NCBI GenBank assembly: GCA_902729315.2
Contig: LR746274.1
Span: 5,763,037-5,827,036, forward strand
Reading direction: 5' to 3'
DNA length: 64,000 nucleotides
Source: Spirodela intermedia
Lineage: Eukaryota; Streptophyta; Magnoliopsida; Alismatales; Araceae
The notes below the pieces were generated by a model, which worked only from the letters and a program-made list of their open reading frames with translations, made no database searches and had not been told where the DNA came from. Positions 10,661 through 21,180 of the stretch are shown here, in pieces (the first letter of the stretch is position 1; every line of letters begins with the position of its first letter). The position numbers and the translations under genes are program-made.

Positions 10661-12465
10661 TGATAACATGCTATTTATGCATGTAATTATATAATTATTA
10701 ATGCAAATTAAGGCATTAATCATTACAAATATATGCATGTTATCATATTTTAAGTATATTTCTATCATTTTGTGTAAATTCATGTTATGATCTTAAAATA
10801 CACCAAATTATGGATTATTATAAATAATTACACATTAAAATATTTAATCCTAATTATATTTATGATCATAATCATGTTTTAAGAGTGAAAATATGAGAGA
10901 AAAGATATTTATTAACATTTATGTATTTATATAAATTTATTATATATAATACATAAATTTATAAAATTAATTAAAATTTATTCTCTTCTTATTTTAATAA
11001 TTTGAGCATAATGGTAGATTATTCAATTTTGAATCCAACAAAACAAATTTGAATTAATTTGGAGTCGTATTTTGAAAGTTATGATTTTTACAATTTTATA
11101 GAATTTTCTAGAATTTTTCTGAATTTATTTATATTTATTTTCGATTTTTAAATGTTTTAAATTAATTAAAAAATCGCAAAAAGGGGTTATATGTCGCGCG
11201 TGTACACGTGGATGCGACGTGGTACTCGGGGCCATGTGGCTCTGCCACGTGGACAGCACGCGGGCGCCTGCGTCGCGCTGATGTGACATGTGGCGTATTT
11301 ATATTTACTATATATATTTATTTAATAAAGTATATAGGTCTTCCAATTATCGGAAGACAAAGTATTAATCCCTCTTAATCGTCATATCTTATATACCCGA
11401 ATATACTCCTTTGTTTTTCCCCTGTGGAACTAAAGTCCCTTAATTTTCTTATGTGCAGGACGCATGGCGTGATCTTGTGCGTCCGATCGACATCGCGACA
11501 AATAGCGTGCGTAGATCACGTGGAATCGAGGTCCACGCGATTAGAGATCAACCACGTACCTAAATACTCACTTAAGTGAATAAATCGCGACCGTCTGATC
11601 GAGAGTTATAACGGTCCAGATTATTTACATCAGATGGACATCCAATCACATCTTAACCGCACGATCACGATCGGACGATCGTCGAATCGTCGCGACGATT
11701 CGTGAAGAGGCGTCTCATCGCGATCGTCCATCGCGATCAACTCCATCAGATCGGACGGCCACGATCATTTCCGAATTTTATAAAATCCGTTCTTCGCGAC
11801 GGAAGAACTGCCCGCAATCAATCTTCAAATTCTCTTTGTTTAGAGCTCCAATTCGCGCGCCATCTTTTTCATTGTGTTCCAAACTCATTTCCGCTTCTGT
11901 TGGATGTTTAATTTCAATGTTTGATTGAAAGAATTGGAAGAAATCAAGTCTTGAACTCCTCTTTCGTCTTCGAAAATTCGGAATGAAAAGCCTTGCATCC
12001 GGCGATTAATTGGATCATTTCGAAGGCTAATTTGGGTTAGATTATTTGTTTTCATCTTAATATTTCATCATTTAGTGTTAATTTTACTTTAAGTATTGTA
12101 GATTAAGTTTAATTTAGTTTTAATTTCTGTTTTTAATCATTTCGCGATACGAAAATTTCTCTTAACTTCAAACTTCGATTACTCTTCGAATTCTCATCCA
12201 AATCACCTGATTTTTGATTCCGTGGATTCGAAATTGAGTTATCTTTCTTAATATACTAAATTGCCCAATTTCTAACCTAATTTCATCGTCCGATTTGACC
12301 GAATTTCAAAGATATCTCTCAAATTTCCCTAATTCTCTGTGGATTCGACCCTTAATTACCATTATACTAATTAATTACTTTGATTAATCATAAATTGGTA
12401 AGATTAGGACTTTGTTTTGACACTGAATCGTGTGCATTCAACGACCATACGATTTAGTCTCGTCA
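10661..12465 (+). repeat. 3' LTR of the Athila element
   Basis: The same length as the 5' LTR (1,805 bp) with about nine differences by eye. Relative to the 5' LTR these include C/A at 1324, T/C at about 1589, G/A at about 1592, C/T at 1717, and T/C, G/A, A/C, A/G and T/C between about 2281 and 2475. Four fall in CpG context. It ends CGTCA and is followed by the target duplication ACCAC. Confidence 0.95.
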
Positions 12466-12470
12466 ACCAC
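12466..12470. repeat. Right target-site duplication (ACCAC)
   Basis: This copy matches 1138-1142 and marks the right border of the Athila insertion. Confidence 0.93.
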
Positions 12471-12573
12471 TTGTCAGAGAGATCTGTCGAAAGAGGGGTC
12501 GACCACACTATCACCATCGTCTAGAGGGAGAAGGGAGGAGCTGAACACTCACTGAAGGCCTTGAGTGCAGTTG
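12466..12573. repeat. Inner part of left inverted-repeat arm
   Basis: The sequence after the retrotransposon (gtcagagagatctgtcgaaag, then gtcgaccacactatcacc, then ggccttgagt) matches the reverse complement of 13558-13667. With 51-1142 it rebuilds one continuous arm of about 1.2 kb. Confidence 0.8.
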
Positions 12574-13557
12574 GGGAAGGAAGGAAGAAGCTTGCTGATC
12601 ACCAGAGACATCGATTGCGCCAAATGAGGGAAGAACGGATTGTTGTATTTGCAACTATCATCGGGATTTTAAAGATAATCAATAATGTTTGTTTTACTAG
12701 ACAATAATCAATTATTATCTTTATATCCATGATGGTGATACGTGCGAGAACTTAAGTTCTAGTATCGTGGCACTCCTTGAGCCACTAAATCAGATGAGTT
12801 TGGTCATGTGGCACTCTAAGCGACACAAGATCAACCTGCCGCGAACCACTACCAATCAAAAACTTAAGTTTCAATACCATGGCACCTCCATAGTCATCGG
12901 ATCAGCCTTTAAGGCCACGTGCATGCTCAGTGGTGTCAGATTCACGAATCTGCCGATGGATCGCTTTACACATCTGGTATCGTGGCGGTTTGCCAGTCGT
13001 AGGATCAGGCTAATTAGATGATGTGGCTCTCTACGTACCGTTGGATCACACCGCGCTCTAGATGGCTGCGTTAAAACAAACGAAAACATTTCGTCCCACA
13101 TCAGAAATATTTTGAAAGATATGTTGAATATAAACTAAAGCTACGATCTCTTAGTAGAGATCCCTTCTCCTCAAAATAAAATAATGCCCAAGACCATCTT
13201 GGGAGAAGACAATAAGGTGGTTCGCCCTCGCGCGCGCACACTAGGACATGGAAGGGGAGCGACGCACACATGCGCGGAGCGAGGCCTTCACCACTCGAGC
13301 AAGCCCAGCTTGTGGCTCCCTTGGTCTAGGTCTACTTACTTGATCGCTGCCCCCCCTCCAAGTCAACTACCAAGTGTTAGCTTGCTAGTAAGTAGAAGAT
13401 TTTTTTTATATATATTTTTTAATAATTAAAAATTATGCTAAGTATTCTAACTTCAAACTTCTAAAATTAACAATATATCTTATATTTATTCTGCAAGTTA
13501 ACACAATAAAATCAAATAATAAAACTAATTAAAACACATAATTCTAGCTTTAACACT
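12574..13557. other. Centre between inverted-repeat arms, no gene recognised
   Basis: About 1 kb of spacer. It has a degenerate motif family around the words cgtggcactc and tcgtggcggt (12760-13000), a short palindrome gatctcttagtagagatc (13146-13163), and AT-rich sequence from 13390. Open frames at 12767-13021 and 13184-13429 resemble no protein I recognise. If the inverted repeat is a transposon, this is its interior and it is too short for a transposase. Confidence 0.5.
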
Positions 13558-14699
13558 CGACTATACTCAAGGCCTCTGACGAGTGGTCAACTCTTCCCTT
13601 CTCCCCCCCAGACGACAGTGATAGTGTGGTCGACTCCTCCTTTCGGCAGATCTCTCTGGCAAGTGGTGCAGCGCTTCTAGACGACACTTCTACAACTTTC
13701 GGAATGATGTGGCACGTCTAGAAAAAATGAAGCCACCACACCAATGTCTCTAGTTGCCTAGGATGTAAACTAAACTTGGAAAATAATTTATTTACTACTT
13801 TCAATATTTACTTATCTACTTTTATCATTTATTCACATTTTATAGTAAGTTATTTCCGTTTCATATATGTTTCAATTGAAATGTATAGAACTAATTCAAA
13901 ACTTGATAAATGATCTTCATTCTTCTTCTGAATCCCCCGAAACTCATTTGAGATCAAGAAAAAATCATTTATAACTTATTTTCTAGTAATGTTTACAGTT
14001 GAATCTTGATGTATTCATGTTTCTGATATTTTACGAATAATGAGTATTTTTCTATTTTCGAATGCGAAGTCACTGAGATTAAAGGTTGATTAATGAGCGT
14101 TCAATGGTTTAAACAGGTTGAAGACATTCGTAGCTAACCTAATGTTATGTATGTGAATTCTCAAACATAATAGGCTGACCATGAAAATGAGTTGACCATA
14201 TTTCTCTCTTTCTTTATTATCATCTTATTTCTCTCTCTCCCTCTCTTGTGAGACCTCTTCTTCTCTCTCCATCTCTCGTGAGATCTCTCTCTCTCTTTCT
14301 CTCTCTAGGTCTCTTGTTGCTTCTCTCCATTGATCAATCTCCCTCTCTCTCTCTCTCTTGTGAGATGTCTCATGTGAGAGAATCCTCTCTTTCTCTCTCT
14401 TTCACAAGAGATCTCTTCTCTCATCCTTCATGAGAGCTCTCTCTTCTCTCTCTTTTGCTCTTTCCTTTCTCCACTTTCCTTCCTTTATTCTTCTCACCTT
14501 ACCTTTCTATTTTATTATTTTTATTAAATATTAATAAAATATTTAAATCACTTTATATATAAACTAAATTAGTTTTCGTGACGGATTATTCAATCTCTCT
14601 ATGTTCGACTTGAGAGTTACTTCTATACTAATATTTTATTATGTTAGTTATAAATATTATTAGATAATGTGCATTTAAACACTATGATAAGTGCACATC
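13558..14699. repeat. Right arm of the large inverted repeat
   Basis: This is the reverse complement, with scattered mismatches, of 51-1142 joined to 12466-12573. It includes the pyrimidine-rich block at 14220-14470 and ends at gtgcacatca. It carries the Athila target site once (gtggt, 13663-13667), so it serves as an internal picture of the empty site. Confidence 0.8.
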
Positions 14700-16744
14700 A
14701 TGTATTAACTAAGATATTAACATTCATTAAATTTTTAAGGTATTCATAAAAAATCATAAATCTAAAAGAAACTGCATAATTAGATACGTATCTCATTTGC
14801 TTACTTAGAAAATAATTTCTAATGATATGTTTCATGATTATGTCACCAAATCACCAAAACATGATATTTCAAAAAAAAAAAATATTCATTAGATTCATAA
14901 GAAAATAAGGTATTCAGAAAAAATCATAAACCTAAAACAAACTGTATGAGTTGATATAGATCTCCTTTCTTTGCCATGGTGTCACTGTTCAAACCTGAGA
15001 AATCAAAGATAGAGAAGAATAACTCACTAGAAACTCAATGAAATGTCATCTCTTAAATAATATTCATCATCTACAAAATAAGAGGGAGTCTAAGGAGCTA
15101 TGAAATGAATAAAAAAGGTGGAGAGATCGTATTTGTAACCCTAAAACCTCAATTGTATATCACCCAATCTATTTGCACTCTTGTTTGAGTGTGAAAAAGG
15201 CCCCTTTCTATTTGCGCACTCCAAAGTTTATCTACCCATGTCTTTTTGGGCCTTCTTTCTCTATACTTCATGTGGCCTAATTAAGTCTAATCTTTGGGAT
15301 GTTGTGTTCAATTTTTTTTATTTCCCAGTCTACCTTGTCTCATGTTTGGGGCCTTTGAGCTTTAAAATTTCATGTTAATCCTTCTCACTCTAGCAAATTT
15401 ATAGAAATTAATCTCCTTGGAATAAAATTTTAAACCCCTATTCTTGATAAATTGAGATACAGCTTAGAAAAAGCTTAGAAAATTCTAGTAATTAAATTCA
15501 TAAATACATGATGTAGATATAACTAAGTTTAGAGTTATTGATAAGATATAGTAATTCATACTTATTATGTTTCATTAATGCAAAAATCAAAGAGATAACT
15601 AATTATTAGTGATAAATAAATATTTATCAATGACCCAAGGGTAGAGTAATGGGTAGAGAAATGAAATCTTGATTCATTGAAAATCAATTAATTTTTAAGT
15701 AGTTTGATTCCCAACTGCCCGATATCAATTTTAGATATAATTTAATTATAAAACATATGATTTGGGGTGCAAAATGGATGGTTATTTCTCCTCCCCCCGA
15801 ATGACAGACAACAATGTTCTTCAAATTCTTTGTAGATTTCTTATCATATTTTGTGATTTAAATCTGATTTTTCTTCATTTGGAATATGTTTCCCTGATTT
15901 TTTTAGGTGAAAGCTGAATAAATCAAGGAAGCAATTGATTTCTAGGGTTTTTATTTGTGATTTTTCTAGAATTCATTCACTCACTTGTCCTTAGCATTGG
16001 AGGGTGAAAATCCTGATTCTCAATTCGTTTTATGCTCGATTCTTTATGTTCTTGAGTTCAGATTAGTCCCATTCTCATTTACACATTGAATTATGATAAA
16101 AAAAAATATCAATTCACAGTAGATTTTGGATTCATTTGTCCACCTCATTTTCTATGTTTTGATGGGGATTTTTAATTCTTAATTTATTTTAATTTTATTT
16201 TTGAATGTTTCCTTTTGTTGAATCAATTCTAACTTTGTTTTTTACTCCTAGTTTTCTTTGTTTCACATCTAATTTCATATTAGATACCCAAAATATATTG
16301 TGTGTTTCTCAACTGACAAGTCTTCATTTCTCTCTCCTCACGATTTACTCTTCTTTCTCATCTCTCTCCTTACATGCTCTCTTTATTATCTATGGATTAG
16401 GCTATCTCATTCCTCTAATTTTTCCCACATGATCAAGAATGGGACACTAAGAGGGAGGACAAAAGCTAATCATCTTAGTTACAGTTGATCAAGGACAGAA
16501 CCTTTCTTCTACTCCACTTCTCCTTTGTTTCTTTCTTCTTTTGCTTAGATTTAGATTTATTTAAAGAACACAAAAAAATATAATCAGATTTGTTATTTTT
16601 CTTGTAGAATCAACTTGAACTCACTACAAGTACTTGATTTAGTTTAATCTGAATTCAGTTTAATAAATACTAAATTTGACATCTCTTAATACAACAACTA
16701 AGAGACAATAACTTATAGATGTACTAAATGGTTTGACTTTCTAA
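14700..16744. other. AT-rich intergenic DNA with a diverged direct repeat
   Basis: A segment of about 85 bp at 14718-14802 recurs, diverged, at about 14880-14972, an offset of 170 bp; both contain aaggtattca followed by an aaaaaatcataaa run. The rest is AT-rich with no frame resembling a known protein. Short hydrophobic frames near 15180-15380 and 16205-16490 look like chance readings of T-rich DNA. Confidence 0.5.
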
Positions 16745-17000
16745 GTGCTTATATCCAAGTTAGGATTGGATGATATCAACTCATCAGCTGGAGGGAGAAT
16801 ATTAAATGTTACTGTAATTTTTTCCTTTTTATTAATCATAATCTTATCATTTCTGATTTGTATTAGTTGCTTCGTGTTCTATATAAGTACAAGTGTTAAG
16901 ATAAATCTGACATGGCTAAGAGTCATATGTATAAGATTGTATCCATTTTCTTTTCAAGCTAACGAAGTATTTTCATCTTGATTATCTCTCTCATCAACCC
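16745..17000 (+). mobile_element. Probable Ty1/copia 3' end and LTR fragment
   Basis: The peptide SKLGLDDINSSAGG at about 16757-16798 resembles the last residues of a copia RNase H domain. It is followed directly by a purine-rich ggagggagaa and then tattaaatg, the arrangement of a copia polypurine tract and 3' LTR start with one base changed from TG. A TATA-like ctatataag follows at about 16878. No 5' part of the element lies in the window. The 3' border is not defined. Confidence 0.4.
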
Positions 17001-17485
17001 TTGAGAGCAACGATTCTCTCTAGTGATGCCGAGGTCTACTATGGTTGTGAAGCTTCGACAACGACTAGACTTACTTAAAAGTGTATTTTAAAAGTAATAA
17101 AATAATATGACTTTGTGCTATTATTGAGTAATAAAAAATTACCCTTCTAAGAACGAAAATGATATAATGCCATGTTGATTGGAAAATATAAAATTAAATT
17201 GTCTCCCTAAACGTATAGAAGAAATATTAAAACATGATAATATATATATATGTATGTATGTATTCTTAGTAAGAACCCACATCCCGAATTCCACATCCTA
17301 AAGATGGGCCCGTCATTTGTTTCTCCGAATGCCACCTGACAGGGCCCAATGAATTGGCCTATTAAGGCCAGGTCATCGAGCCCATTTACTCGGGCTACGG
17401 GAGTGGTAGATTACAGGGCGCACTCCTATTCTCGGGTTACGGCAGTGTTCAGCCGCGAAGGGGTGGACACGTGGCATAATGCTCC

Positions 17486-17493
17486 TATTTATA
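17486..17493 (+). promoter_or_regulatory. TATA-like element upstream of the EXO70 gene
   Basis: TATTTATA lies about 263 bp upstream of the EXO70 ATG. It is the best TATA match in the interval and is followed by a C-rich 5' leader and a (GA)n run. Confidence 0.45.
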
Positions 17494-17705
17494 GCTATAG
17501 CAGGCTCGGTAATATTATCGTTAAGCTTTTTAAAAAATAATCAACGAGAACGACGGGCGCTCGCTGGAAACCCACCTCCTCCGACTCCGGCGACCCTTTC
17601 AATCCCCGCCCTTCCTCCAACAACGGCGACCCCGCTATCTTCTCCTCTTCCCTCTCCTTCCCCCTCCTCCTCCACTTTCTGCTGTTCCTGTATTCCCTCT
17701 GCTAC

Positions 17706-17707
17706 AC

Positions 17708-17746
<39 letters not shown>
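17706..17746 (+). repeat. (GA)n microsatellite in the EXO70 5' leader
   Basis: An almost pure GA run ends about 10 bp before the ATG at 17756. GA repeats in plant 5' leaders can bind BBR/BPC factors. Length variation between alleles is likely. Confidence 0.8.
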
Positions 17747-17753
<7 letters not shown>

Positions 17754-17755
17754 TG

Positions 17756-19882
17756 ATGGAGAGGAAACCTTGTCTTCTACCGGAGAAATCCGGGAGCTTC
17801 ACGTGCCGGGAGGAGAAGAAGCAGCAGCCCGAGACCACCCGGAACCTGTCCATGGGGGCACTCAAGGCCCGTTACGGCGACAGGGAAGAGAGAGAAAGGC
17901 CCGAACAGGTGCAGGAGGAAGAAGATGAGAAGAAGCAAGACGAGGAAGAGGGAGAAGATGGGGAGAAACCCATCTCCGGTGAGGACGTCTCCACCGCCCC
18001 CGATTTCATCGCCATCTCCGGCGAAATCGACAAGTTCCTGGCGGCCCCGCCGCCGCCGGGGGCCGCCACCCTGCCGTGCATTCCCCACCACGCGATGGCG
18101 GAGCTGCTGGCCATGGTCGAGGGGGAGATATCGGAGTTTGACTCCGGCGAGGACCGCGCCGCGGCGGTACCCCTCTTCATCCTCGAAGCTATAGACCGTG
18201 TCTTCAAGCTCGTCACCGCTCTGGCGGCGTTCCCGTCGGAGCCGGCGTACTCACAGGCTCTGAACCGCGCCGGCGCTGTCCTCCAGCGGGCCATGGCCTT
18301 CCTGGAGGACGAATTCCGCCTCCTCCTGGAAGAAACTGGTTCAGTCCCCGCAGAGTCCACAAAGTGGGCGGCACCACCGCCTCAGAGCTCCACCTACGAC
18401 GCCGATCGCAGCCCGCGAACCCCGCTACAGGAACCCACAAGCAACTCCGCCGCCACCGCCGGCGGCGGCGGCGGCCAGGATTCTCCGGCGTACCTGCCGG
18501 AGACAGTCGAGATGCTGCGGAGAATCGCCTCCACCATGGTATCCGCGGGCTATGAAGCGGAGTGCTGCCAGGTTTTCGCCGTTCTCCGCCGCAACGTCTT
18601 CGAGTTGGGTATCTCGAGCCTTGGATTCGAGAAGATGAGCATCGAGGAGGTGCAGAAGATGCCGTGGGAGTCACTGGAGGGGGAGATCGCCGCCTGGATC
18701 AGGGCGTTCCGGCACGTCGCCTCCGTCTCCTTCCCCCGCGAGAGAGATCTCTGCTGCGCCGTCTTCGCCGGCCGCCCCCGCATCGCCGGCGGCCTCTTCG
18801 GCAACCTCTTCCGGGGCGTAGTCATCCAGTTCCTTGACTTCGCGGAGGCCGTCGCCATGACGAAGCGCTCGGCCGAGAAGCTCTTCAAGCTCCTCGACAT
18901 GTTCGAGGCCCTGCGAGAGCTCACAGAGAAGATGGAGGGGATTTACTACCAGGAGGAGGAGGAAGATGAGGGGGATGACCCGGCGCCGGCGGCGGACCTG
19001 AAGGCGGAGATTGCCGCCGCGAGGTCCCGATTAGGGGAGGCCGCCGTCGGAATATTCTCCGAACTGGAGAACTCCATCAAGAGCGACGCCGGGAGGACCC
19101 CCGTTCCCGGCGGCGCCGTCCATCCCCTCACCCGCTACGTCATGAACTACCTCAAATACACCTGCGAGTACAAGAACACCCTCGAGGAGGTATTCTTGCA
19201 GTGCAGAAGGCCGGAGACCCCAGCCTCTCCTCGCGACGAAGACGACAACAACAGCAGAAACCCTAACCCTAACTCAACCGGCGGAAACCGGCACTCCCCA
19301 TTTGCGATGCAGCTGATGGCAGTCATGGACCTGCTGGACGCCAATCTTGAGGCCAAATCGAAGCTCTACAAGGACCCTTCTCTGAGCCACATCTTCCTGA
19401 TGAACAACGGGAGGTACATTGTGCAGAAGATCAAAGGAACAGCGGAGATTCACGGCCTTCTTGGGGACGCCTGGTGCCGCAAGAGATCCTCGGATCTTCG
19501 TCAGTACCACAAGAACTACCAGAGGGAGACTTGGGGGAAGGTCCTCGGCTGCTTCAGAGACGAGGGCCTGCAGGTGAAGGGGAGCGTCTCGAAGCCGGTG
19601 CTCAAGGAGAGATTCAGGAGCTTCAATGCCATGTTTGAGGAGATCCACAAGACGCAAAGCTGCTGGATTGTGAGCGACGAGCAGCTGCAATCGGAGCTTA
19701 GGGTTTCAGTGTGCTCCGTTGTGGTGCCCGCTTACCGATCCTTCCTAGGAAGGTTTCAGCAGTACCTTGACGCGGGGCGCCAGTCGGAGAAGTACATCAA
19801 GTTTGGCCCTGAAGAGCTTGAAACCTTCATCGACGACCTCTTCGACGGCACCCCGGCTTCCACTGTCAAGCGGCGCTCCTGA
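17756..19882 (+). CDS. EXO70B1: Exocyst complex component EXO70, EXO70B-like
   Basis: This is a single-exon gene for a 708-residue protein. EXO70 is the membrane-binding exocyst subunit that tethers secretory vesicles to the plasma membrane through phosphoinositides; B-clade members also act in autophagy-related transport and immunity. The N-terminus (residues 1-75) is acidic and charged. The Exo70 domain occupies roughly the C-terminal 380 residues. Visible family motifs are HPLTRYVMNYL near residue 455, FLMNNGRYIVQKIKG near 545, QYHKNYQRETWGK near 585, and a C-terminus resembling KYIKFGPEELETFIDDLFDG. The last two blocks resemble the B clade most, but the clade is judged from memory. The ATG at 17756 is chosen; one codon upstream is GTG. 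The absence of introns is common in EXO70 expansions. Two telomere-type repeats lie inside the coding sequence at 19258-19272. Confidence 0.88.
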   Translation: MERKPCLLPEKSGSFTCREEKKQQPETTRNLSMGALKARYGDREERERPEQVQEEEDEKKQDEEEGEDGEKPISGEDVSTAPDFIAISGEIDKFLAAPPPPGAATLPCIPHHAMAELLAMVEGEISEFDSGEDRAAAVPLFILEAIDRVFKLVTALAAFPSEPAYSQALNRAGAVLQRAMAFLEDEFRLLLEETGSVPAESTKWAAPPPQSSTYDADRSPRTPLQEPTSNSAATAGGGGGQDSPAYLPETVEMLRRIASTMVSAGYEAECCQVFAVLRRNVFELGISSLGFEKMSIEEVQKMPWESLEGEIAAWIRAFRHVASVSFPRERDLCCAVFAGRPRIAGGLFGNLFRGVVIQFLDFAEAVAMTKRSAEKLFKLLDMFEALRELTEKMEGIYYQEEEEDEGDDPAPAADLKAEIAAARSRLGEAAVGIFSELENSIKSDAGRTPVPGGAVHPLTRYVMNYLKYTCEYKNTLEEVFLQCRRPETPASPRDEDDNNSRNPNPNSTGGNRHSPFAMQLMAVMDLLDANLEAKSKLYKDPSLSHIFLMNNGRYIVQKIKGTAEIHGLLGDAWCRKRSSDLRQYHKNYQRETWGKVLGCFRDEGLQVKGSVSKPVLKERFRSFNAMFEEIHKTQSCWIVSDEQLQSELRVSVCSVVVPAYRSFLGRFQQYLDAGRQSEKYIKFGPEELETFIDDLFDGTPASTVKRRS

Positions 19883-19942
19883 AACCCCCACTTCACCCCC
19901 CTCCCGGTACGCGTCCGCCGGTTTATCCCTCTCTCCCCCCCC

Positions 19943-19979
<37 letters not shown>

Positions 19980-21067
19980 TCCCTCGCTCGCTATCTCTCT
20001 CTCTCTCTCATACACACTCTCTCTCTCACACACACACTCTCTCACACACATACTCTCTCTCTCACACACACACACTCCCTCTCTCTCTCTCTTCCACGCA
20101 CACACTCTCCCTCTCTCGCAATCTCTCTCTCTCATACACTCTCTCTCACACACACATACACTCTCTCTCACTCACACACACTCTCCCTCTCACACACATA
20201 CACTCTCTCTCTCACCTCGGTAATACATACAGTTGAATTATGACGCTCTCTCTTAATGATCATATGTCCAGGTGCCCTGGTCCAAGATTATTGCAGGGGC
20301 TATTTTTGCAGCTGTCACGTGTCACTATGTGAAGAGAACACGTGTATATCTATTTTTATGCATAGGATTAGTGATGATTGGGTGGCTGCCGCTGAGTCAC
20401 GTCAATGACTCAGAAATAATATTTCCATTATAGGATTTTCTTCACGAAATTAATATTCAAATAATATTAAAATCCAAAATTAATAGTCATTTATTAATAT
20501 TCAAATAATAATTAGGAAAAGAAACTCAACCCATGGGTGAATGGGCCCACCGAATTTACAGCCTGGTCAGACCTTTTAAGTCACAGCCACCATTAAAAAT
20601 ACTCCCAAATGGCTATATAAAATATCATTAAAATATATATTTACATAATTTTTATATTTTAAAATTTCAAGCCGCGTAAAGCGGCCATTTGGGCTTTTAC
20701 CTGCCCTAAAAGTCCATGGGGCCTTTTAGCCTCAAAATCCTGGACAACCGCCCGGTTCGAAAACCCCCTCCCTCCCCCCCTCTCTCTCTATCTCTCTCTC
20801 TATGTCTCTCTCTTTCTCTATCTCTTTCTCTCTCTATCTCTTTCTCTCTTTATCTCTCTCTCTCTCTATGTCTCTCTCTTTCTCTATCTCTTTCTCTCTC
20901 TATGTCTATCTCTCTCTTTCTATCTGTTTCTCTCTCTATCTCTGTCTCCATCTCTCTCTCTATTTTTATCTCTTTTTCTCTCTTTTTCCCTCTATCTCTG
21001 TCTCTCTTTTTATCTCTTTCAATCTCTTTCTATCTCTCTCTCTCGATCTCCTCTCTCTCTCTCGCTA
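19883..21067. other. Intergenic region with dense CT/CA microsatellites
   Basis: Bases 19935-20215 are compound (CT)n/(CA)n repeats just after the EXO70 stop. Bases 20280-20700 are AT-rich with scattered GGGCC(C/T)-type words. Bases 20775-21065 are imperfect TCTCTx repeats leading into the TMN promoter. The long frames across these tracts translate to Ser/Leu low complexity and are not genes. Confidence 0.75.
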
Positions 21068-21077
21068 AATATATATG
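21068..21077 (+). promoter_or_regulatory. TATA-like element of the TMN gene
   Basis: AATATATATGG lies about 105 bp upstream of the ATG at 21181, just after a long pyrimidine tract. Position and sequence fit a TATA box with a nearby Y patch. Confidence 0.4.
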
Positions 21078-21180
21078 GACACGCTTTTCTCTCTCTCTCT
21101 ATTGGGGTCTGAGCGGGGGAGGGGGGACATCGATAGGGGAGTTGCGAAAGGGCCTGTCGTCTGAGGAGATCCCGACCGCC

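Larger units (their letters stand above)
1143..12465 (+). mobile_element. Ty3/gypsy LTR retrotransposon, Athila lineage, full length but coding-defective
   Basis: The element is 11,323 bp long: 5' LTR 1143-2947, primer-binding site 2950, gag-pol 3290-8722, non-coding 3' internal region, polypurine tract ending at 10660, 3' LTR 10661-12465 and ACCAC target duplication. The pol order protease, reverse transcriptase, RNase H, integrase identifies Ty3/gypsy. The tRNA-Asp-like primer site, the gag sequence and the integrase sequence resemble Athila. The LTRs are each 1,805 bp and differ at about nine positions by eye (seven transitions, two transversions), so insertion is recent on an evolutionary scale. 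The coding region carries four in-frame stops and two catalytic replacements, so it cannot mobilise itself as it stands. No env-like frame was seen. Confidence 0.96.

Noticed and set aside
17753..17755. GTG start of the EXO70 frame
   Set aside because: The ATG directly follows at 17756 and is the normal eukaryotic start.
19767..21068. Long Ser/Leu/His frames after EXO70 and before TMN
   Set aside because: Translations of CT/CA microsatellites.
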